This document shows positions 33,831 through 46,420 of a DNA stretch of 64,000 bases, piece by piece (position 1 is the stretch's first letter; each line of letters begins with the position of its first letter). Both the position numbers and the translations under genes were made by a program. The stretch is from the NCBI GenBank assembly GCA_031761405.1, contig JASEVX010000008.1, positions 38,025,511 through 38,089,510 on the forward strand. The letters are read 5' to 3'. Origin of the DNA: Serripes groenlandicus (Eukaryota; Mollusca; Bivalvia; Cardiida; Cardiidae). The notes beneath the pieces are model-generated. The model did no database searches, had not been told where the DNA came from, and saw nothing but the letters and a program-made list of their open reading frames with translations.

Positions 33831-34890
33831 AAGCCTGCATTGTTAGGTTAAAGACAGTGAATACTCAATCACTAATCAAAAATCATTACCCATCATTTCT
33901 CATTAATTGTAGTACTCATTCTTTATATGTTTCCATGGAAATTTACAATCAGAGTACAGGTGCTTTTGGCTCTATAGCCGTTTGTTCAAGTTTTAGTTTG
34001 CAAGGCAAAGTATGAATATTTTTTACTGTTATACTGCATTTTTTATATAAAAAAAAAGATAGTTATGAAAAAACACATAAAAATACTGAATGAAATTGCC
34101 ATAAAGTATATCAAGTTTTTGTACCTATTTGAACACTAGTGTATTGCTTGTTTTGATGCTTCATTTTTCATCCATTACTAACATAATGCCTTTTTTCTAT
34201 TGTCTGATTTTTTTTGATTTTTTTTATATCCGATTGTAAAATATGCAAAGTGAGTGACAGTTCATGAAATGAAAACATAAATGGGGCATAGATCAGATTT
34301 TGGTTAAGATGATAGACTGTTGTTTTCATGGATACTTTCTGATTGGATTTGTTATATAAAAGCAATTGTAAATGTTTGAGTGAAATTGTGTTCTGAATAG
34401 GCATCAAAAATTACTAGCCAAAAACTTCCATTGGGAGAAGAGTAAGTTCATGGTTTCATTTCATGGTAGAAGATAAATGTTATATGAATATATTGTTCAT
34501 TTCATAGACAACTGGTAGAATGTACTTGATTGGTTGTATTTGATGTCACATGTCCGTAATAGTAGCATAATGTTTTCTTTCTCTTTTTTTTTTTTCTCGT
34601 TGAGGGATTTATATGTACATGTTGCAAGGTATATCATATATAAGATTTAAAAAAATAAATGATGTTAAACATCTTGGAAAAAAAAAAATGAATACCAAGG
34701 GTTGATTTTGTGTTAAAAACTGCTACATTGTTAATTTTCTTTTTTATATAATAGTAATATTAGGAAAACAAAAAGTATTTTCAATTTTGTGTTTTTGTAA
34801 TAAAATAGTTGACCATAGCATGGGTTGTCAATTTGTTTCCATATTTGTTACAGGTCTGAATGATGATAAGAATACGATAGGTTCGCATAA
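33831..34890. other. No gene or repeat recognised
   Basis: AT-rich, with several A and T runs. Confidence 0.45.
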
Positions 34891-35079
34891 TGAACCCTTT
34901 CCCACTTGCAAATGCATTTTGACACATCTGCAGCAGATGACTTTTGAAAACCGGGTGACGAAAAAGAAATTGCTCTTGATGACCAATATTTCTCCTTTTG
35001 TCAAACGTGTTTCTACTTTTAGTCAAAAATTATAATTCATAGTTCTGCCGCAGATTTATTGTACATGGGAAAGGTTTAA
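34891..35079 (-). repeat. TTAA-hairpin MITE, old type
   Basis: Left flank TGAA, tip ccctttcccacttgc, CTGCAGCAGATGAC, imperfect dyad, right tip gggaaaggtttaa. Confidence 0.75.
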
Positions 35080-35257
35080 AAGAACGTAATAGGCTGTATG
35101 ATATAAGCTCAAACTCTAAAAAATACATAAGGGACCTACAAATTGAATTCGTCAAATCCTAATGACCTATGATGTTGGTACCAAATAAAAATTCATGACT
35201 GAATGTTTTAGTCCCCACATCATAGGGTCGATCATAGAGACATTGTGAGACAAAGGC

Positions 35258-35408
35258 TCAATAACTCTTTCTCATCTAAACCTCTTTTAGTAGTGCCAGA
35301 AGAAGTTTATAGAAAAATTTTGAGTCCATTTCTCCTCTTGCCACAGTGTTTTCAAAAGTAGTCATCTGCAAAGGCGTCAAGAAGCTTCTATATCTGGTTA
35401 AGGATTAA
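35258..35408 (+). repeat. TTAA-hairpin MITE, degraded
   Basis: ctctttctcatc, the return arm tgccacagtgttttcaaaag and gcgtcaagaagcttctat remain. Confidence 0.45.
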
Positions 35409-38400
35409 TGTTGGATCAAAACCATTTTTCAGAAGCTTCTAGAATCTTCTAGCATGATAAGACTGCCTTTGCGAAGACTGATCTTGATTTTGTCCGATGG
35501 CAAATTTCCGATTATGTGTTCAGGTTATGCGGCCTGTTATTTGTTCATGTTATATGGCTTGTTTTTATTTTCCCATGGCAATCATCAGCCCCTTTTGTTT
35601 GTTTTCTTTATACAATTGATGGACCAATAGGATGTGTTATAGCTGTATTTTCACTCTGACATGTCACACTATTAATCTAGAGCTTGTTATATCATGTGGC
35701 ATTTTTCACCAGTTGTCTGTTTTGAAAATATACAAGTAGACAATATATCACGTCTGCAAAGTTATGATGAAATAAAAGGCTGAATTTATTTTTGGATACA
35801 GTGAAAACATTTTTAGAAAGTGAGAAATTGCTCCTTTTCAACTTTTTGTTTGATGTTGTAACCAAAAGTCCGTTGATTCTATGAGGGCAATGGCTAAATT
35901 TACCACATGCTCTAATTTGACATGTTAGAGTTAAAAATTGGGTTATGATAGTCTGTTACTTGTTAATCTTTGATATTAGTATTGCTCAAAACAAAATGGT
36001 GGTGATGAGATTTTAAATGCTAAATAATTTAATAATTCCAGGGTCCAGTCTAAAAATACTAGTACCTGATTGGCTTTAAGTGATGTCATTTTCAAAAGAA
36101 ACCAATCAAGGAACAGATCTTAGACTGGTCCCATATTAATTAAGAATAAAACTCACTTGCTTGCCAAATATCTGATTTTGCATGGCAAGGGTAAATAAAA
36201 ACAATGAATGAATTAAAGTTCATTTCTTTCTTTGCAACTTTCAATATCCCCCCTTAGTCATGAGTCTCAAAACCTTTTGATTTAATTATATTTTTTTTTT
36301 ATAAAAAACAATGGATACTTTTCTGTGAGGCTTCAATAAGTTTTATTCAAAAAGAGTGAAAATTTAATGTTATCGTAAAATAATTTTGGGTGATTGATAA
36401 TTGCAGTCTTCTATAAATTAAGTTTAATATAATACAGTTGACATTTAGCAGTGAATTAATTCTGGTCATTGTGGGTATTATTTTTTTTTTTTATATATTT
36501 TTTATTTATTGCAAGTGGCCTAAAGTCATATAACTAAAATAAAACAATAAATGATACACAAAAGTCATTTAACCTTTGAAATATGCAAAAACTGTTTACT
36601 GACAATCTTAATGGAAAGTACAGCTAGTCGAAACATGAAATTAAAGATCCTAGTTATATATCTGTTAGTCCCACAATTCTTGCCTACTACTTTCTTCCTT
36701 CACCTTTGAGATTCAAACTGTCTATAAAGGGAATTGATGTGCATTTTACTTTAAATTAGTGCAGAAAGACATACCTTAAAAATCCATATATTAATGTTAA
36801 TGAAAGATTGAACATTACTCAGGAATATGTGGTGAACAGATGTGTAGATTTTGGTCAATTCAAATGATCTGATATATTTCATTTATGACCTTTTGCAATG
36901 GAAGCCATGAAGGTGTATGGAAGAGAAATTTTAGATTAGAACCAGTCAATTAAATATGTCCGAAGTACAAGCAGCAAAAGTAAAGTTTTGTTTAAAATTT
37001 CTTGCATTTTTTGTTATCTGTTCATTTCCATAGATTCCTGAGTAAAATTCATGTTGTTGATGGTGCTCCTTGGGGGTTTGTTGTCCCGGGGGGTAGGGCA
37101 TATGTTGAAAGTTGTTTTACACAGATTGTTAATATTTGAATGTTTATTGTATATGTATTTCATATCTGAATGTTTTTTGTAGGTGGTGTTGTCATAGAAA
37201 CAGAATGAATTTCTATATTTAGGTCACAGATTCATAGGAAGCTTTTGTAATATTTTGTACACATTTAATGCGTTTAAACCCTGGTTGTATTGCATGAACA
37301 GCATATGTTACTTTTAGAGATCTTTAACTGACAATCTCTGAAGAAACTAAAAGACTGGAAGGACATTTGATGCTAGTTTGAATCTCGATACAAGTAGAAT
37401 ATGATGGATTTGCATATAGGAAGACTCGGTGAGCCAAATATACACAAAAACATGGTCTTTGACATCACTGACAGTTACGATGAAAGTAATTGTTTAAATA
37501 CTAGGTCTTTAGCAAAACAAATGTTTCAAACAAGTCTTATTAGGAAACTGACCAAATAAACTTTGTATTGACATGGTATACTATTTACGTTTGAAACGGC
37601 ATGTTTATAGTCAAATTATATCATTTTCATATTGTTTAGATAAAACTTGCTGTAGCCCAAAAGTTGTTTTGTGCCATCGATTCAAATTGAAGTATAGTAT
37701 CGGCATATCAGTGTGATGCAACAAAGACATGCTTCTTTTGGTTTGGCATTTATATCTGTGACCTAATTTCAGTTGCTTTTGATGTTGTCTAACTCTGGGG
37801 CCTTCTTTCTTTATGTTTCACAATACGTTTTTGCCAAAATCATGGATTTTGATGGGGTTTTTTTTATACAAAGATTTATACATGTTAAATTCTGTAGCAA
37901 AGCAGCATGAGTTTTGATAAGAATTTGAATCGGTTATAACGAATTTATAAGCAAGCTTTTGGGGGGAAAAATACGAAGAGAACTGTAAAGAATTTCAGGG
38001 CAGCAACTCTGTTTTTCATTGAACGTTTTAAAGTTGCCTTTTCATCTTAATTATTGTAGTATCAAAGGTAAAACATGGTCTAGTACAATGTGCCACACAG
38101 ATTGGTCATTTGTTGTGAAATTTTGAAATTTTGTTTAAGTTTAAAATGATTGGAATTATGCTGATTAATTAATAGATATGCATTTTTCTGTAAAGATGAC
38201 GAGATGCTTGTTTCTATGGCTAGTGGCCATACATACTTAATGAATTTCAAATAGCAATAATGGTTTGTTCTTTGAGACCATGACAATGAGACATTTCTTC
38301 AGTTACCAATATATTGGATGTTGTTTCTTGCTTACTTCCATTCCAGTTTGATTGTTTTAACTAATTTCATTTACTAGTTAATGAATAGTGTTATTCCTTT

Positions 38401-38481
38401 TTCTCAAATGATAAAAGTTACTTGGCCTATTATAATTAGAAACACTATTTAGAAGATACATTTTTTCACATGGCAACTTTT
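35409..38481. other. Repeat-poor 3-kb stretch, no gene recognised
   Basis: The longest part of the window without a recognisable MITE, SINE or tandem array, apart from a possible scrap near 35800-35900. AT-rich with T runs near 36290 and 36482. No exon is convincing. Confidence 0.5.
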
Positions 38482-38664
38482 TTTACCCTCCCACTTTCAG
38501 ACGATGCAGCAGATTTTTGCAATTAAAAAAAAATGAGAGTTAAATCATGAAATTGAGTTGAAAATATTGTGGCAAAAGGTGAAATTGCTCCTTTTGCGAC
38601 ATTGTTTTCAAATATTTGTTGCTATAGAGGCGTCAGAAAGCGTCGGTATTTGGGAAAGGGTTAA
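38482..38664 (+). repeat. TTAA-hairpin MITE, old type
   Basis: Left end ttaccctcccactttcagac, dyad shortened to gaaattgctccttttg, right TTAA at 38661-38664. Confidence 0.7.
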
Positions 38665-38737
38665 TGGTTTTAGTCTTATCCAAGGCTGCATTCAGTTTGA
38701 ACATTGGTAATAATTTTATCTGAAAAACAACATCCAT

Positions 38738-38961
38738 GCGTTTTAACAATTTCTTCAGCAGATGACTTTGACAATATACTGGCAAAACTATGACAAAACT
38801 ATTTAAATGGAAGAATAAGTATTGAATCGAGTTGAAAACAGTGTTGTTATAGGTGAAATTAATCATTTTGAGCAATTATTCCTTTTGCCTCAATGTTTTC
38901 AAAGCTGACTGCTGAATATTTAAAAAAAATAACACTTGTCTATTATGTAGAAAAAGGTTAG
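38738..38961 (+). repeat. TTAA-hairpin MITE, degraded
   Basis: cttcagcagatgacttt, complete but imperfect dyad (aattaatcattttgagcaatt), right end gtagaaaaaggttag. Confidence 0.6.
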
Positions 38962-39257
38962 ATAACTTGAATGTAGTTGATGGCTAATATTTTCTCATTG
39001 TACTTGGTATTTGGTTTAAGATGCAGTGAAATGGCATCTCTGGAGATAAGATGAAAATTGAAGGGAGTAGAAAGAACTGGTGGATAAGAAGAAATTGGTC
39101 TGAGTTCTAAAATTATGTTGATTTATTTTACAGTGTTAATATTACTGTTTGTGTTTTTATTACACATAAATGGGCTGTGTCATGGGGGAAACTTGCCTTC
39201 TGTATTTTGCAAGGAGGGAAGACCCAGATCAGTCTGCTTTGTCAATCAAGTCATTCA

Positions 39258-39432
39258 TCTAAACCTTAGCTACGTACAACAAATTGGCAGAAGACGGCTT
39301 TGAAATCATCTTGGCACAAATGTGAAAAATATCCATAAAATAAAGAGAGTTGCATAGGGAGATATTGTCTTTGCAAAAATATTTCATAAAGTAGTCGGCT
39401 GTAGATGCATAAACTTTATGTGGGATAGGGTG
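39258..39432 (+). repeat. TTAA-hairpin MITE, degraded
   Basis: taaaccttagctacgtacaac, ttggcagaagacggcttt, tagtcggctgtagatgc and gtgggatagggt mark both ends. The dyad is mostly lost. Confidence 0.5.
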
Positions 39433-39968
39433 TAGACTTGTGTGCACATACAAATACATTGCAAACTGGTAGTCTGATCTAAATAGCCATTGAACTAAAA
39501 TTTACATAGAATAGTTTTTATGTGGCATGGTTCATATCTGGCAGTGTTTGATTTTTCTTTTTGCTTTTTGTTAGGTAACTAGATCCATGTATATATGTTA
39601 GTTGTTTAGTTCTGACTTAGATAATTTATTTTTTGTTGTTCGGATATAATTTTCTTTTTGTCAGATGAAATATAATTAAAGCAACTTCTCTTTGTCTACA
39701 GAGTAAAAACAATTATTCAACTGATGCTAAATTCTTATCACGGGTTAAGAAAGAGTGATAACTCTTGATTCCTTTGCTGGTGAGAATGCTCGAACATTAA
39801 CTTGACAAACAGGGCTGATTGAGATACACTTATGTTTGTTGTTATTCTAATCTTTATCTGTAAGGTATCACCTCCCTTGTCATTGTCTGTAATAGATTTC
39901 TTAAAATGAACAAGATGCAAATACCCTTTAAGAGAAGACAATTATTTTCGAAAATTGAAAATAGTCGG

Positions 39969-40174
39969 GGTTAACCATATATAAACACTTTCTGATGCCT
40001 GCAGCAGATGACTTCTTAAAACATTTTGGCAAACAGAGGAATTGTTCATCATGATCCAGGCAAAAACATTGAAAACCTGTATATGAAAGAATGACTTTAA
40101 TTGAGAAAGTGGTAATAGAAGAAATGTCTCCCTTGCCACAATGTTTTCAATGTTTGCATTTCGGAAAGGGATAA
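39969..40174 (-). repeat. TTAA-hairpin MITE, degraded
   Basis: gttaaccatatataaacac, cctgcagcagatgacttc, then ccacaatgttttcaat and cggaaagggataat. The order is rearranged in the middle. Confidence 0.5.
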
Positions 40175-40298
40175 TTTACTGCTAGCAAATACTGCATCTG
40201 TAAAGCAAAACAAAAGTTATAACTGGGAGCAGTCAACAAATGTTTCCGAAATTGGTAACATTTAGATAATTTGATAGAAAATCTTAAATCAACACATG

Positions 40299-40460
40299 TT
40301 AACCTTTTCCCTGATATGGACTATTACTGATGCCACTGTGGCAATTATTAGCTTTCTTAATATTGTGAGAAAAGGAGAAGTGTTTAATGAACTGTAGATT
40401 GAAAATTTCATTTGTTTAGATTAACTATTCTTTTCTAAAGATGCTTTCAATTTGAAAGTG
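40299..40460 (-). repeat. TTAA-hairpin MITE remnant
   Basis: Left tip ttaaccttttccctgatatg and a weak dyad arm (atattgtgagaaaaggag). No right tip. Confidence 0.4.
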
Positions 40461-40905
40461 TTCAAAATACATGTATTAAGTAATGGGTAAAGAAAACAAT
40501 GCTTTGCATTAAGCCATACATTTCTGGTTTGTTATCTGCCAAGCTAACCGTAGTGCTAGATTATTGCCCTCCTTGTTGATTTACTGTTATTAAAAATGTT
40601 ACAATCTTGTTAAAAAGTCATTAAGCAAAAAATCCCATGTTCAACATTTTGTTTTGATCTGTTAGTCACATTTGATATAAAAAAAATAATGAAAAAAGTA
40701 TATATTGTTGATTATTGTTCATCTCATATTTTTCATTTATAACAAAGAAACTTTCAAAATGGCAAATAACACTTACACACAGCCAAATATCAATATTACT
40801 GATGTTTCTTTAATTATTCAAAGATTAAAGGGAGATAGTAGTTCACGATTGACAATGCATTGTTTGTTCTATTTAAAGGAATATTCTGTTTCATATATGG
40901 ATATA

Positions 40906-41098
40906 TTAACCCTTACCGACATACAACAAATCTGCACATTGTAATTAAGAGATAAATGTGGAAAATTCCTCTTAAATAAAGGTACACATATTTAAAAAAA
41001 GTTGAAAACATTGTGGCAAATATAGACATATCTGCTTTTACCACAATTATTTCAAATGTCGTCGCCTACAGATGTGTTTGCATGTGGGAAAGGGTTCA
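40906..41098 (+). repeat. TTAA-hairpin MITE, old type
   Basis: TTAA at 40906-40909, tip cccttaccgacatac, dyad partly preserved, right tip gtgggaaagggttca. Confidence 0.75.
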
Positions 41099-41362
41099 CA
41101 ACAGAAAAAGTTCCAAATTAAAGCTAAGTTTAATTTTATTCTCCCTCATTCATCTACTCATATGTGTCACCCTCTATTTTGTTAAGTTTGAATTATTTAG
41201 CTTTAATATTTTTTTTGTTGTTGTACCCTATGATATTGGACAATGAAAAGCTAGGACATCTAAGCACATGGTGTTGTGACCTTGACCTTGAAATACTGTT
41301 AAACATGTTAATTAATAAAACGCTTAGCAGCATTTCATTAGCAATTTCAAAACTATAAGAAG

Positions 41363-41583
41363 TTAACCCTTTCCCACATACAGACGCTTTCTGACGCCTC
41401 TGCAGCAGACAGCTTTTTGAAAACATAGTGACAAAAGAAGAAATTGCACAAAACGTGCAATTTCTCCTTTTGCCACAATGTTTTCCACTTTTTGTCATAG
41501 GTTATCCATTCAATTATGGAGATTTTCTATGTTTTGACAAAACACGTTCTGCTGCAGAATTGTCGTATGAGGGAAAGGGTTAA
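41363..41583 (-). repeat. TTAA-hairpin MITE, intact, minus orientation
   Basis: TTAA at 41363-41366 and 41580-41583. Complete dyad closed by GCACAAAACGTGC at 41446-41458. One tip is CCCACATA and the other is the complement of CCCTCATA, so it combines both tip types. Confidence 0.95.
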
Positions 41584-42678
41584 TAACTTGAAAGAAAAAA
41601 TGTGTTGTCTTTGCAGAAGAACATGTGAATAAAAGTTCATAGCCCATAGGGGTTGGCATATTTTTCCATGTATGAAGGTCAAGTTCATGATGAAATAAAG
41701 GTCAAATCTAGAGATTGATTTGTTATGGGTGATGATGCCATCATGTGTATGGAATTGTTAGTTTGTATGTTGTTTGACTACATAATACATGTTGTTGCCA
41801 TATGTGGTGTGTCGGTGTGTCTGTGCCTATTATTTATGGACAAAGGGTGTAATTTATTTTTGTTTTACTTTGTTTATCAATGTGCCAGAATACTTGATAC
41901 AAAAAGCTTACACTTGTAACAGATGACTGGTGTCGAGTTGTATTGGCTTTAGTCTGATTGATGAAATACTCTGTAAAACTTCAACGCATAAAACTTGTTT
42001 TACACGCATTAAAAAAAAAATTCAAATATAAGTCATGCGTTGCATTGCAGAAACATGCATAAGTATAACACCAACTGCTGTTTTCAGAGGGTGTTTGGTT
42101 CTTGCTCTCTGATACTGTATTCACAAACTTATCATGCATTTCACAATTTATTAAAATTCCGTCTTCCAATGAAATGTATGCTTCTTGTTCTTAAAACTTC
42201 ACAAGTATCCATCAGCATCTTAGTCCATATTTTATACTAGTCAGTAGTATAAGGGTGATATAATTTAAGTCCGTCACTGCCAATTTCATGAAACCAATTA
42301 ATCATATTGAACTATACGGGTGGGATGTAGAAACATTAGTGAGTTGTAGTGATAGGATTACCTTAGAAGAGTTTCTGTCCTTGTTATTATTACAACTGAT
42401 TTATTCAGAATCATTGCCCAAATACGGTGTTTGAATAAAAACTGGTACAAAGAATTTTAAATTCTTTTAAAATATTATCATGGAAGGGTTAATGACATCA
42501 TAAAAATATTCTGTCTCCTCCAAAACTACCCACCATTTTAGTGTGCCCTGCCTTGGAAGGGTGACAATCAGGGATTGCTTCCAAGTCATCTGTATGTCCA
42601 TCATGCTTGGACTTTGGGTGTAGTTTTTTGGCAGACTGCAGTATTGTTTTTCAATCATGTAGTACTTGCGCTTGCCAT
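41584..42678. other. No gene or repeat recognised
   Basis: AT-rich. Short open frames here lack any family signature. Confidence 0.45.
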
Positions 42679-42902
42679 TTATCCCTTTCCCACATAGGAC
42701 AATTCTGCAGCAGACGACTTTGAACATATTTTGTCAGAAAATAGAAAATCTCTATAATTGAATAGATAACATGAATAAAAGTGGAAATCATTGTGGCAAA
42801 AGTTTTGCTCGTTTTGAGAAATTTCTTCTTTTGTCATTATATTTTCAAAAATCCGTCTGCTGCAGAGGTGTCAGAAAGCGTCTATATGAGGGAAATGGTT
42901 AT
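42679..42902 (+). repeat. Young MITE flanked by TTAT on both sides
   Basis: Left flank TTAT at 42679-42682 directly before CCCTTTCCC; right flank TTAT at 42899-42902 after GGAAATGG. Dyad shortened; CTGCAGCAGACGAC and CTGCTGCAGAGG conserved. Confidence 0.88.
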
Positions 42903-43198
42903 TTGAGAGTTCATGTCCCCGACGAGAACAACTCTTCCAAATACATAAAGCAAGTTGTTAGTAAAAAAAAATTAGTTCATGATGAGCATAATCTGGCTGA
43001 ATGTGTCAAGTTTTCTGTGACCGTAATGAGTAGTTTTAGTTTTATGTAATTTCTTCTTTTTTTGTCCGTTTGTTTATTATAGAATATTGTTTATTCTATA
43101 AACTTGACAATTTTTTATTATTTAAACAAAAAATTAAAAACTGCTGTCATACTTTGGGTAATAGTGAAACTGTATATACACTTTTCTGTTTGGTTTAG

Positions 43199-43418
43199 TT
43201 AACCCTTTCCCGCATACAACAATTCTGCAGCAGACGACTTTGAAAATATTTTGTCAAAAAATAGAAAATCTCTATAATTGAATGGATAACCTATGACTAA
43301 AAGTGGAAAACATTGTGGCAAAAAAAGAAATTGCTTGTTTTGAGCAATTTCTTCTTTTGTCACTATGTTTTCAAAAAAGCCGTCTGCTGCAGAAGCGTCA
43401 TGTGAGGGAAAGGGTGAA
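43199..43418 (+). repeat. TTAA-hairpin MITE, young type
   Basis: TTAA at 43199-43202; right flank TGAA. Complete dyad closed by gcttgttttgagc. About 15 bp are missing between the right CTGCAG and the tip. Confidence 0.92.
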
Positions 43419-43433
43419 GATGATTCTAATGGT

Positions 43434-43570
43434 GTAACCCTTTACCTGATGCAGTCAAATGTTAATGCTTCTGCAGCTCTCAATTACAAAACATTGTTGG
43501 GAAAGGAGAAGTTGTTCATTTTGATGAATTTCTATTCTTTTCCCCCAACAATTTTTGCAACTCTGTAGGA
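43434..43570 (-). repeat. TTAA-hairpin MITE, left part
   Basis: gtaaccctttacctgatgc, cttctgcagctct, and a dyad (acattgttgggaaaggag against ttttcccccaacaatttt) that still pairs with private sequence. Confidence 0.6.
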
Positions 43571-43735
43571 AAGTGATACTTCCAAATATTCAGAGCCATG
43601 TCTGCATGCATTGTCGTACAGTGAAGACTCTGGCGATCCTTAGCATCCACTGTATATGGGTTATATATACCTAAATACATCTGGTAAAGAAAGAACATAA
43701 AGTGTGTTCCCTCTTGTAATATGCCAGTACGGCTT

Positions 43736-43884
43736 TAAACATTTCCCAGATAAAACAAATATGTAACAGAAGCATACAAGAAAAAAACATGAAAGATGTC
43801 TTTAAATGAAGGTTGTTAACATTGTGGCAAAAGGAGAAATTTTCTTGTTATGAGCAATTTCTCCTTATGCCACAATGTTTTTAA
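43736..43884 (+). repeat. Old MITE cut at its dyad by a younger copy
   Basis: Runs from aaacatttcccagataaaac to the return arm gccacaatgttt, where the young copy begins at TTAA. The right terminus is not found beyond that copy. Confidence 0.7.
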
Positions 43885-44106
43885 CCCTTTCTATATAGAC
43901 GCTTTCTGATGCCTCTGCAGCAGACAGCTTTTTGAAAACATAGTGACAAAAGAAGAAATTGCACAGAATGTGCAATTTCTCCTTTTTCCACAATGATTTC
44001 ACTTTTAGTCATAGGTTATCCATTCAATTATAGAGATTTTCTATTTTTTGACAAAATATGTTTAAAGTCGTCTGCTGCAGAATTGTTGTATGAGGGAAAG
44101 GGTTAA
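43881..44106 (-). repeat. TTAA-hairpin MITE, young type
   Basis: TTAA at 43881-43884 and 44103-44106. Left tip shortened (ccctttctatatagacg). Closing sequence gcacagaatgtgc. Confidence 0.92.
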
Positions 44107-44309
44107 AACAGACCCTAACCCTAGTATATTTCCCAGGTGTTTTAAAGGCACATGACTTTAATTAAATAGATCAGGTAAACGGTTATGCAAAGCAGTTGTA
44201 TCGATTCATTGTTACAATTTCTTTTTTGCATGGAAGCCATGTTATTATAATTATCAATGTAGTATTGTCAGTCTGTGCCCCTGTTGCCTCATTTTCCAGA
44301 TGCAAATCA

Positions 44310-44429
44310 TTGAATCCTTTTCCATATACAACAATTACAAAAATTCCCATATGCTCGTTTTGAGCAATTTCTTCTTTTGTCGCCATGTTTTCAAAAAGCC
44401 ATAAGCGTCTATATGAGAGAAAGGGTTGA
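44310..44429 (+). repeat. TTAA-hairpin MITE, deletion form
   Basis: Flanked by TTGA on both sides (44310-44313 and 44426-44429). Lacks the left dyad arm; gctcgttttgagc and the return arm are intact. Confidence 0.75.
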
Positions 44430-44613
44430 CCCTTTCCTAGATGAAACAAATCGGCGTCGGGCTACATCTAGACATAATATCGAAAATCAGTAAAAGCAGT
44501 TAAAAATCATTGTGGCAAAATAAGGAAATTGCTAAGAACAGAACAATTTCTTCTTTTGTCAAAATTATTTTAGTTGTCTGTTTCAGATGTGTCTGCAAAT
44601 GGGAAAGGGTTAA
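44426..44613 (+). repeat. TTAA-hairpin MITE, old type
   Basis: Starts at the TTGA shared with the copy before it and ends at TTAA 44610-44613. CTGCAGCAG replaced by cggcgtcgggc; dyad imperfect. Confidence 0.7.
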
Positions 44614-45041
44614 GTGCAAGAAAATTTCCCTTATCATAGACCAATTTTTCCCCTGCTAAATTTAATGTCTTATTTTACATAAACACCAAAATTAAAAGTT
44701 GTTTAAAAGAGGGAGGGGATCCGAGTTAATCCATATAGTGTTCATGTACCTTTATAGCGTTGTTATACTGGACTGGGATTATGGGAAATGGTCACATGAC
44801 CAAACTGCCAGTGTTAAGACCATTTGATTTAATCATAACAGTAACAGAATGCATTATACATATTCTATTATAATTACTAGTTTTTCTTTTGTGTTTTTGT
44901 GTTGTTATATTTATTAGATTTATTAGCTTCTAAAGGATCAAATTTTTATTGATGCAATATTTTTAAAATGAGTTGTAGAAATTGAAAGGTGTTGGCCAAA
45001 TTTATTTTCCTCTGGATTTGAAAATGCAGTAGTGTCAGATA
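44614..45041. other. No gene or repeat recognised
   Basis: AT-rich sequence without a convincing feature. Confidence 0.45.
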
Positions 45042-45226
45042 GGAAACCCTTTACCTATGCTATTCTTAAAATGTCTAGGAGATAGAATTGTAAAATAAGG
45101 TCACATGACAAAAACATTCTGAGATGGTACAAAATAGTATGACGCAAAAATGAGAAAAAAAATTCCCATAGAATTGACTGCTGCAAAGGCATCGCCAATT
45201 ATCTATATCCGGAAAGGGTTTTAAAT
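45042..45226 (+). repeat. TTAA-hairpin MITE, degraded
   Basis: Left tip gaaaccctttacctatgc, right subterminal gactgctgcaaaggcatcg and tip ccggaaagggttttaa. Dyad lost. Confidence 0.5.
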
Positions 45227-45597
45227 GAGTAACAATTTTGAGGACACCTTTCAGTTTTCATATCATTTCCATCATCACAAAAACTTTAAATAGGAGGAAC
45301 AACATTTCATTGTCTTGATTAGTTGTCAGTTTGAATGTCTTGCATTGTACTAATGTATGGAAAAACTGTTCACTTGATTCATATAACTGTGTGCTTTGAA
45401 ATCCTCTTGGGAAGACAATGCTGTAATGTTGACATAAAACTGAAAACATTTTTGAGGAAAAGGTGAAAACGTTCATTTCTTGTTTTCCCACAATTGTTTT
45501 CAAAAAGTGTATTTATAGTGTAAGAAGTCGAGCCATCCCACAGATGGAACCAATAAGATATTGAAGTACATAGATGTTTCATGAAAACTAATTTAGT

Positions 45598-45796
45598 TTA
45601 ACCCTTTTCCACCTATTAACGCATCTGCAGCAGACGACTTTTGAAAACATTGTGACAAAAGGAGAAATGAGCAATTTCACCCTTTGCCACAATGTTTTCA
45701 ACTTTTTTCAGTAATTACACCTACAATTATAGAGATTTTCCATATTTTTTTAGTAGACATTTTCAAATTCGTCTGCTGTATGTGAGAAAGGGTTAA
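45598..45796 (-). repeat. TTAA-hairpin MITE, old type
   Basis: TTAA at 45598-45601 and 45793-45796. CTGCAGCAGACGACTTTTG, dyad with loop deleted (aaatgagcaattt), right subterminal shortened to gtctgctgtatg. Confidence 0.82.
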
Positions 45797-46018
45797 TGGA
45801 GAATCTCCTGATCTCATATTGACAACATGTTTGATGCCAAAATCCAATCTCGATTGTGTACATATAGTGTAATTTGAATTAGACACGGATTCCATTCAGT
45901 TACTAGTCTTAGCAAAAGTGTCACATTGTTTTATCTACTAACTTGATTGTGGTTTTTTTCTTCTTTTTTTTTTTTTTTTTTTCAGTTTATAATAATAAAC
46001 TTACTAAATTAAGATCAA

Positions 46019-46139
46019 TTTAACCCTTACCAGATTCATGTACAACAGAATATTGACCATTCTTGTGCAGGAAATTGAGAAGATGCTAAGAAACTGCATT
46101 TTTTTTAATTTCCGAACAGCATATTAGGTAAAGGGTTGG
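46019..46139 (+). repeat. TTAA-hairpin MITE remnant
   Basis: Only the tips (ttaacccttaccagattc and ggtaaagggttgg) are recognisable. Confidence 0.4.
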
Positions 46140-46199
46140 TTGTGTTTCAGATGTCAGTCCACAAATTGGTCCCAATATTGCTACAACACTACTTCCATA

Positions 46200-46420
46200 C
46201 TAACCCTTTCCCACTTACAGACACATTTTGATGTATTTGCAGCTGGAGACATTTGTGGCAAAAGAAGAAATTGCTCATAACAAGCAATTTCTGCTTTTGC
46301 AACAATGTTCTTTTCTGAATTCACTCAATATTCTTCCATTTTTAGAAATCTCCCATATTTTTGCCTAGATGTGTTCAAGGCAATCTGCTGCAGATTTATT
46401 GATCTTTGAAAATGGTTTAT
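46200..46420 (-). repeat. TTAA-hairpin MITE, old type
   Basis: Left tip taaccctttcccacttac, dyad closed by gctcataacaagc, right subterminal ctgctgcagatttattg, right tip decayed to gaaaatggttta. Confidence 0.78.

Noticed and set aside
41275..41291. Nuclear-receptor half-site pair (tgaccttgacctt)
   Set aside because: A single short match in an AT-rich region; such phrases are common in bivalve repeats and no gene is adjacent.
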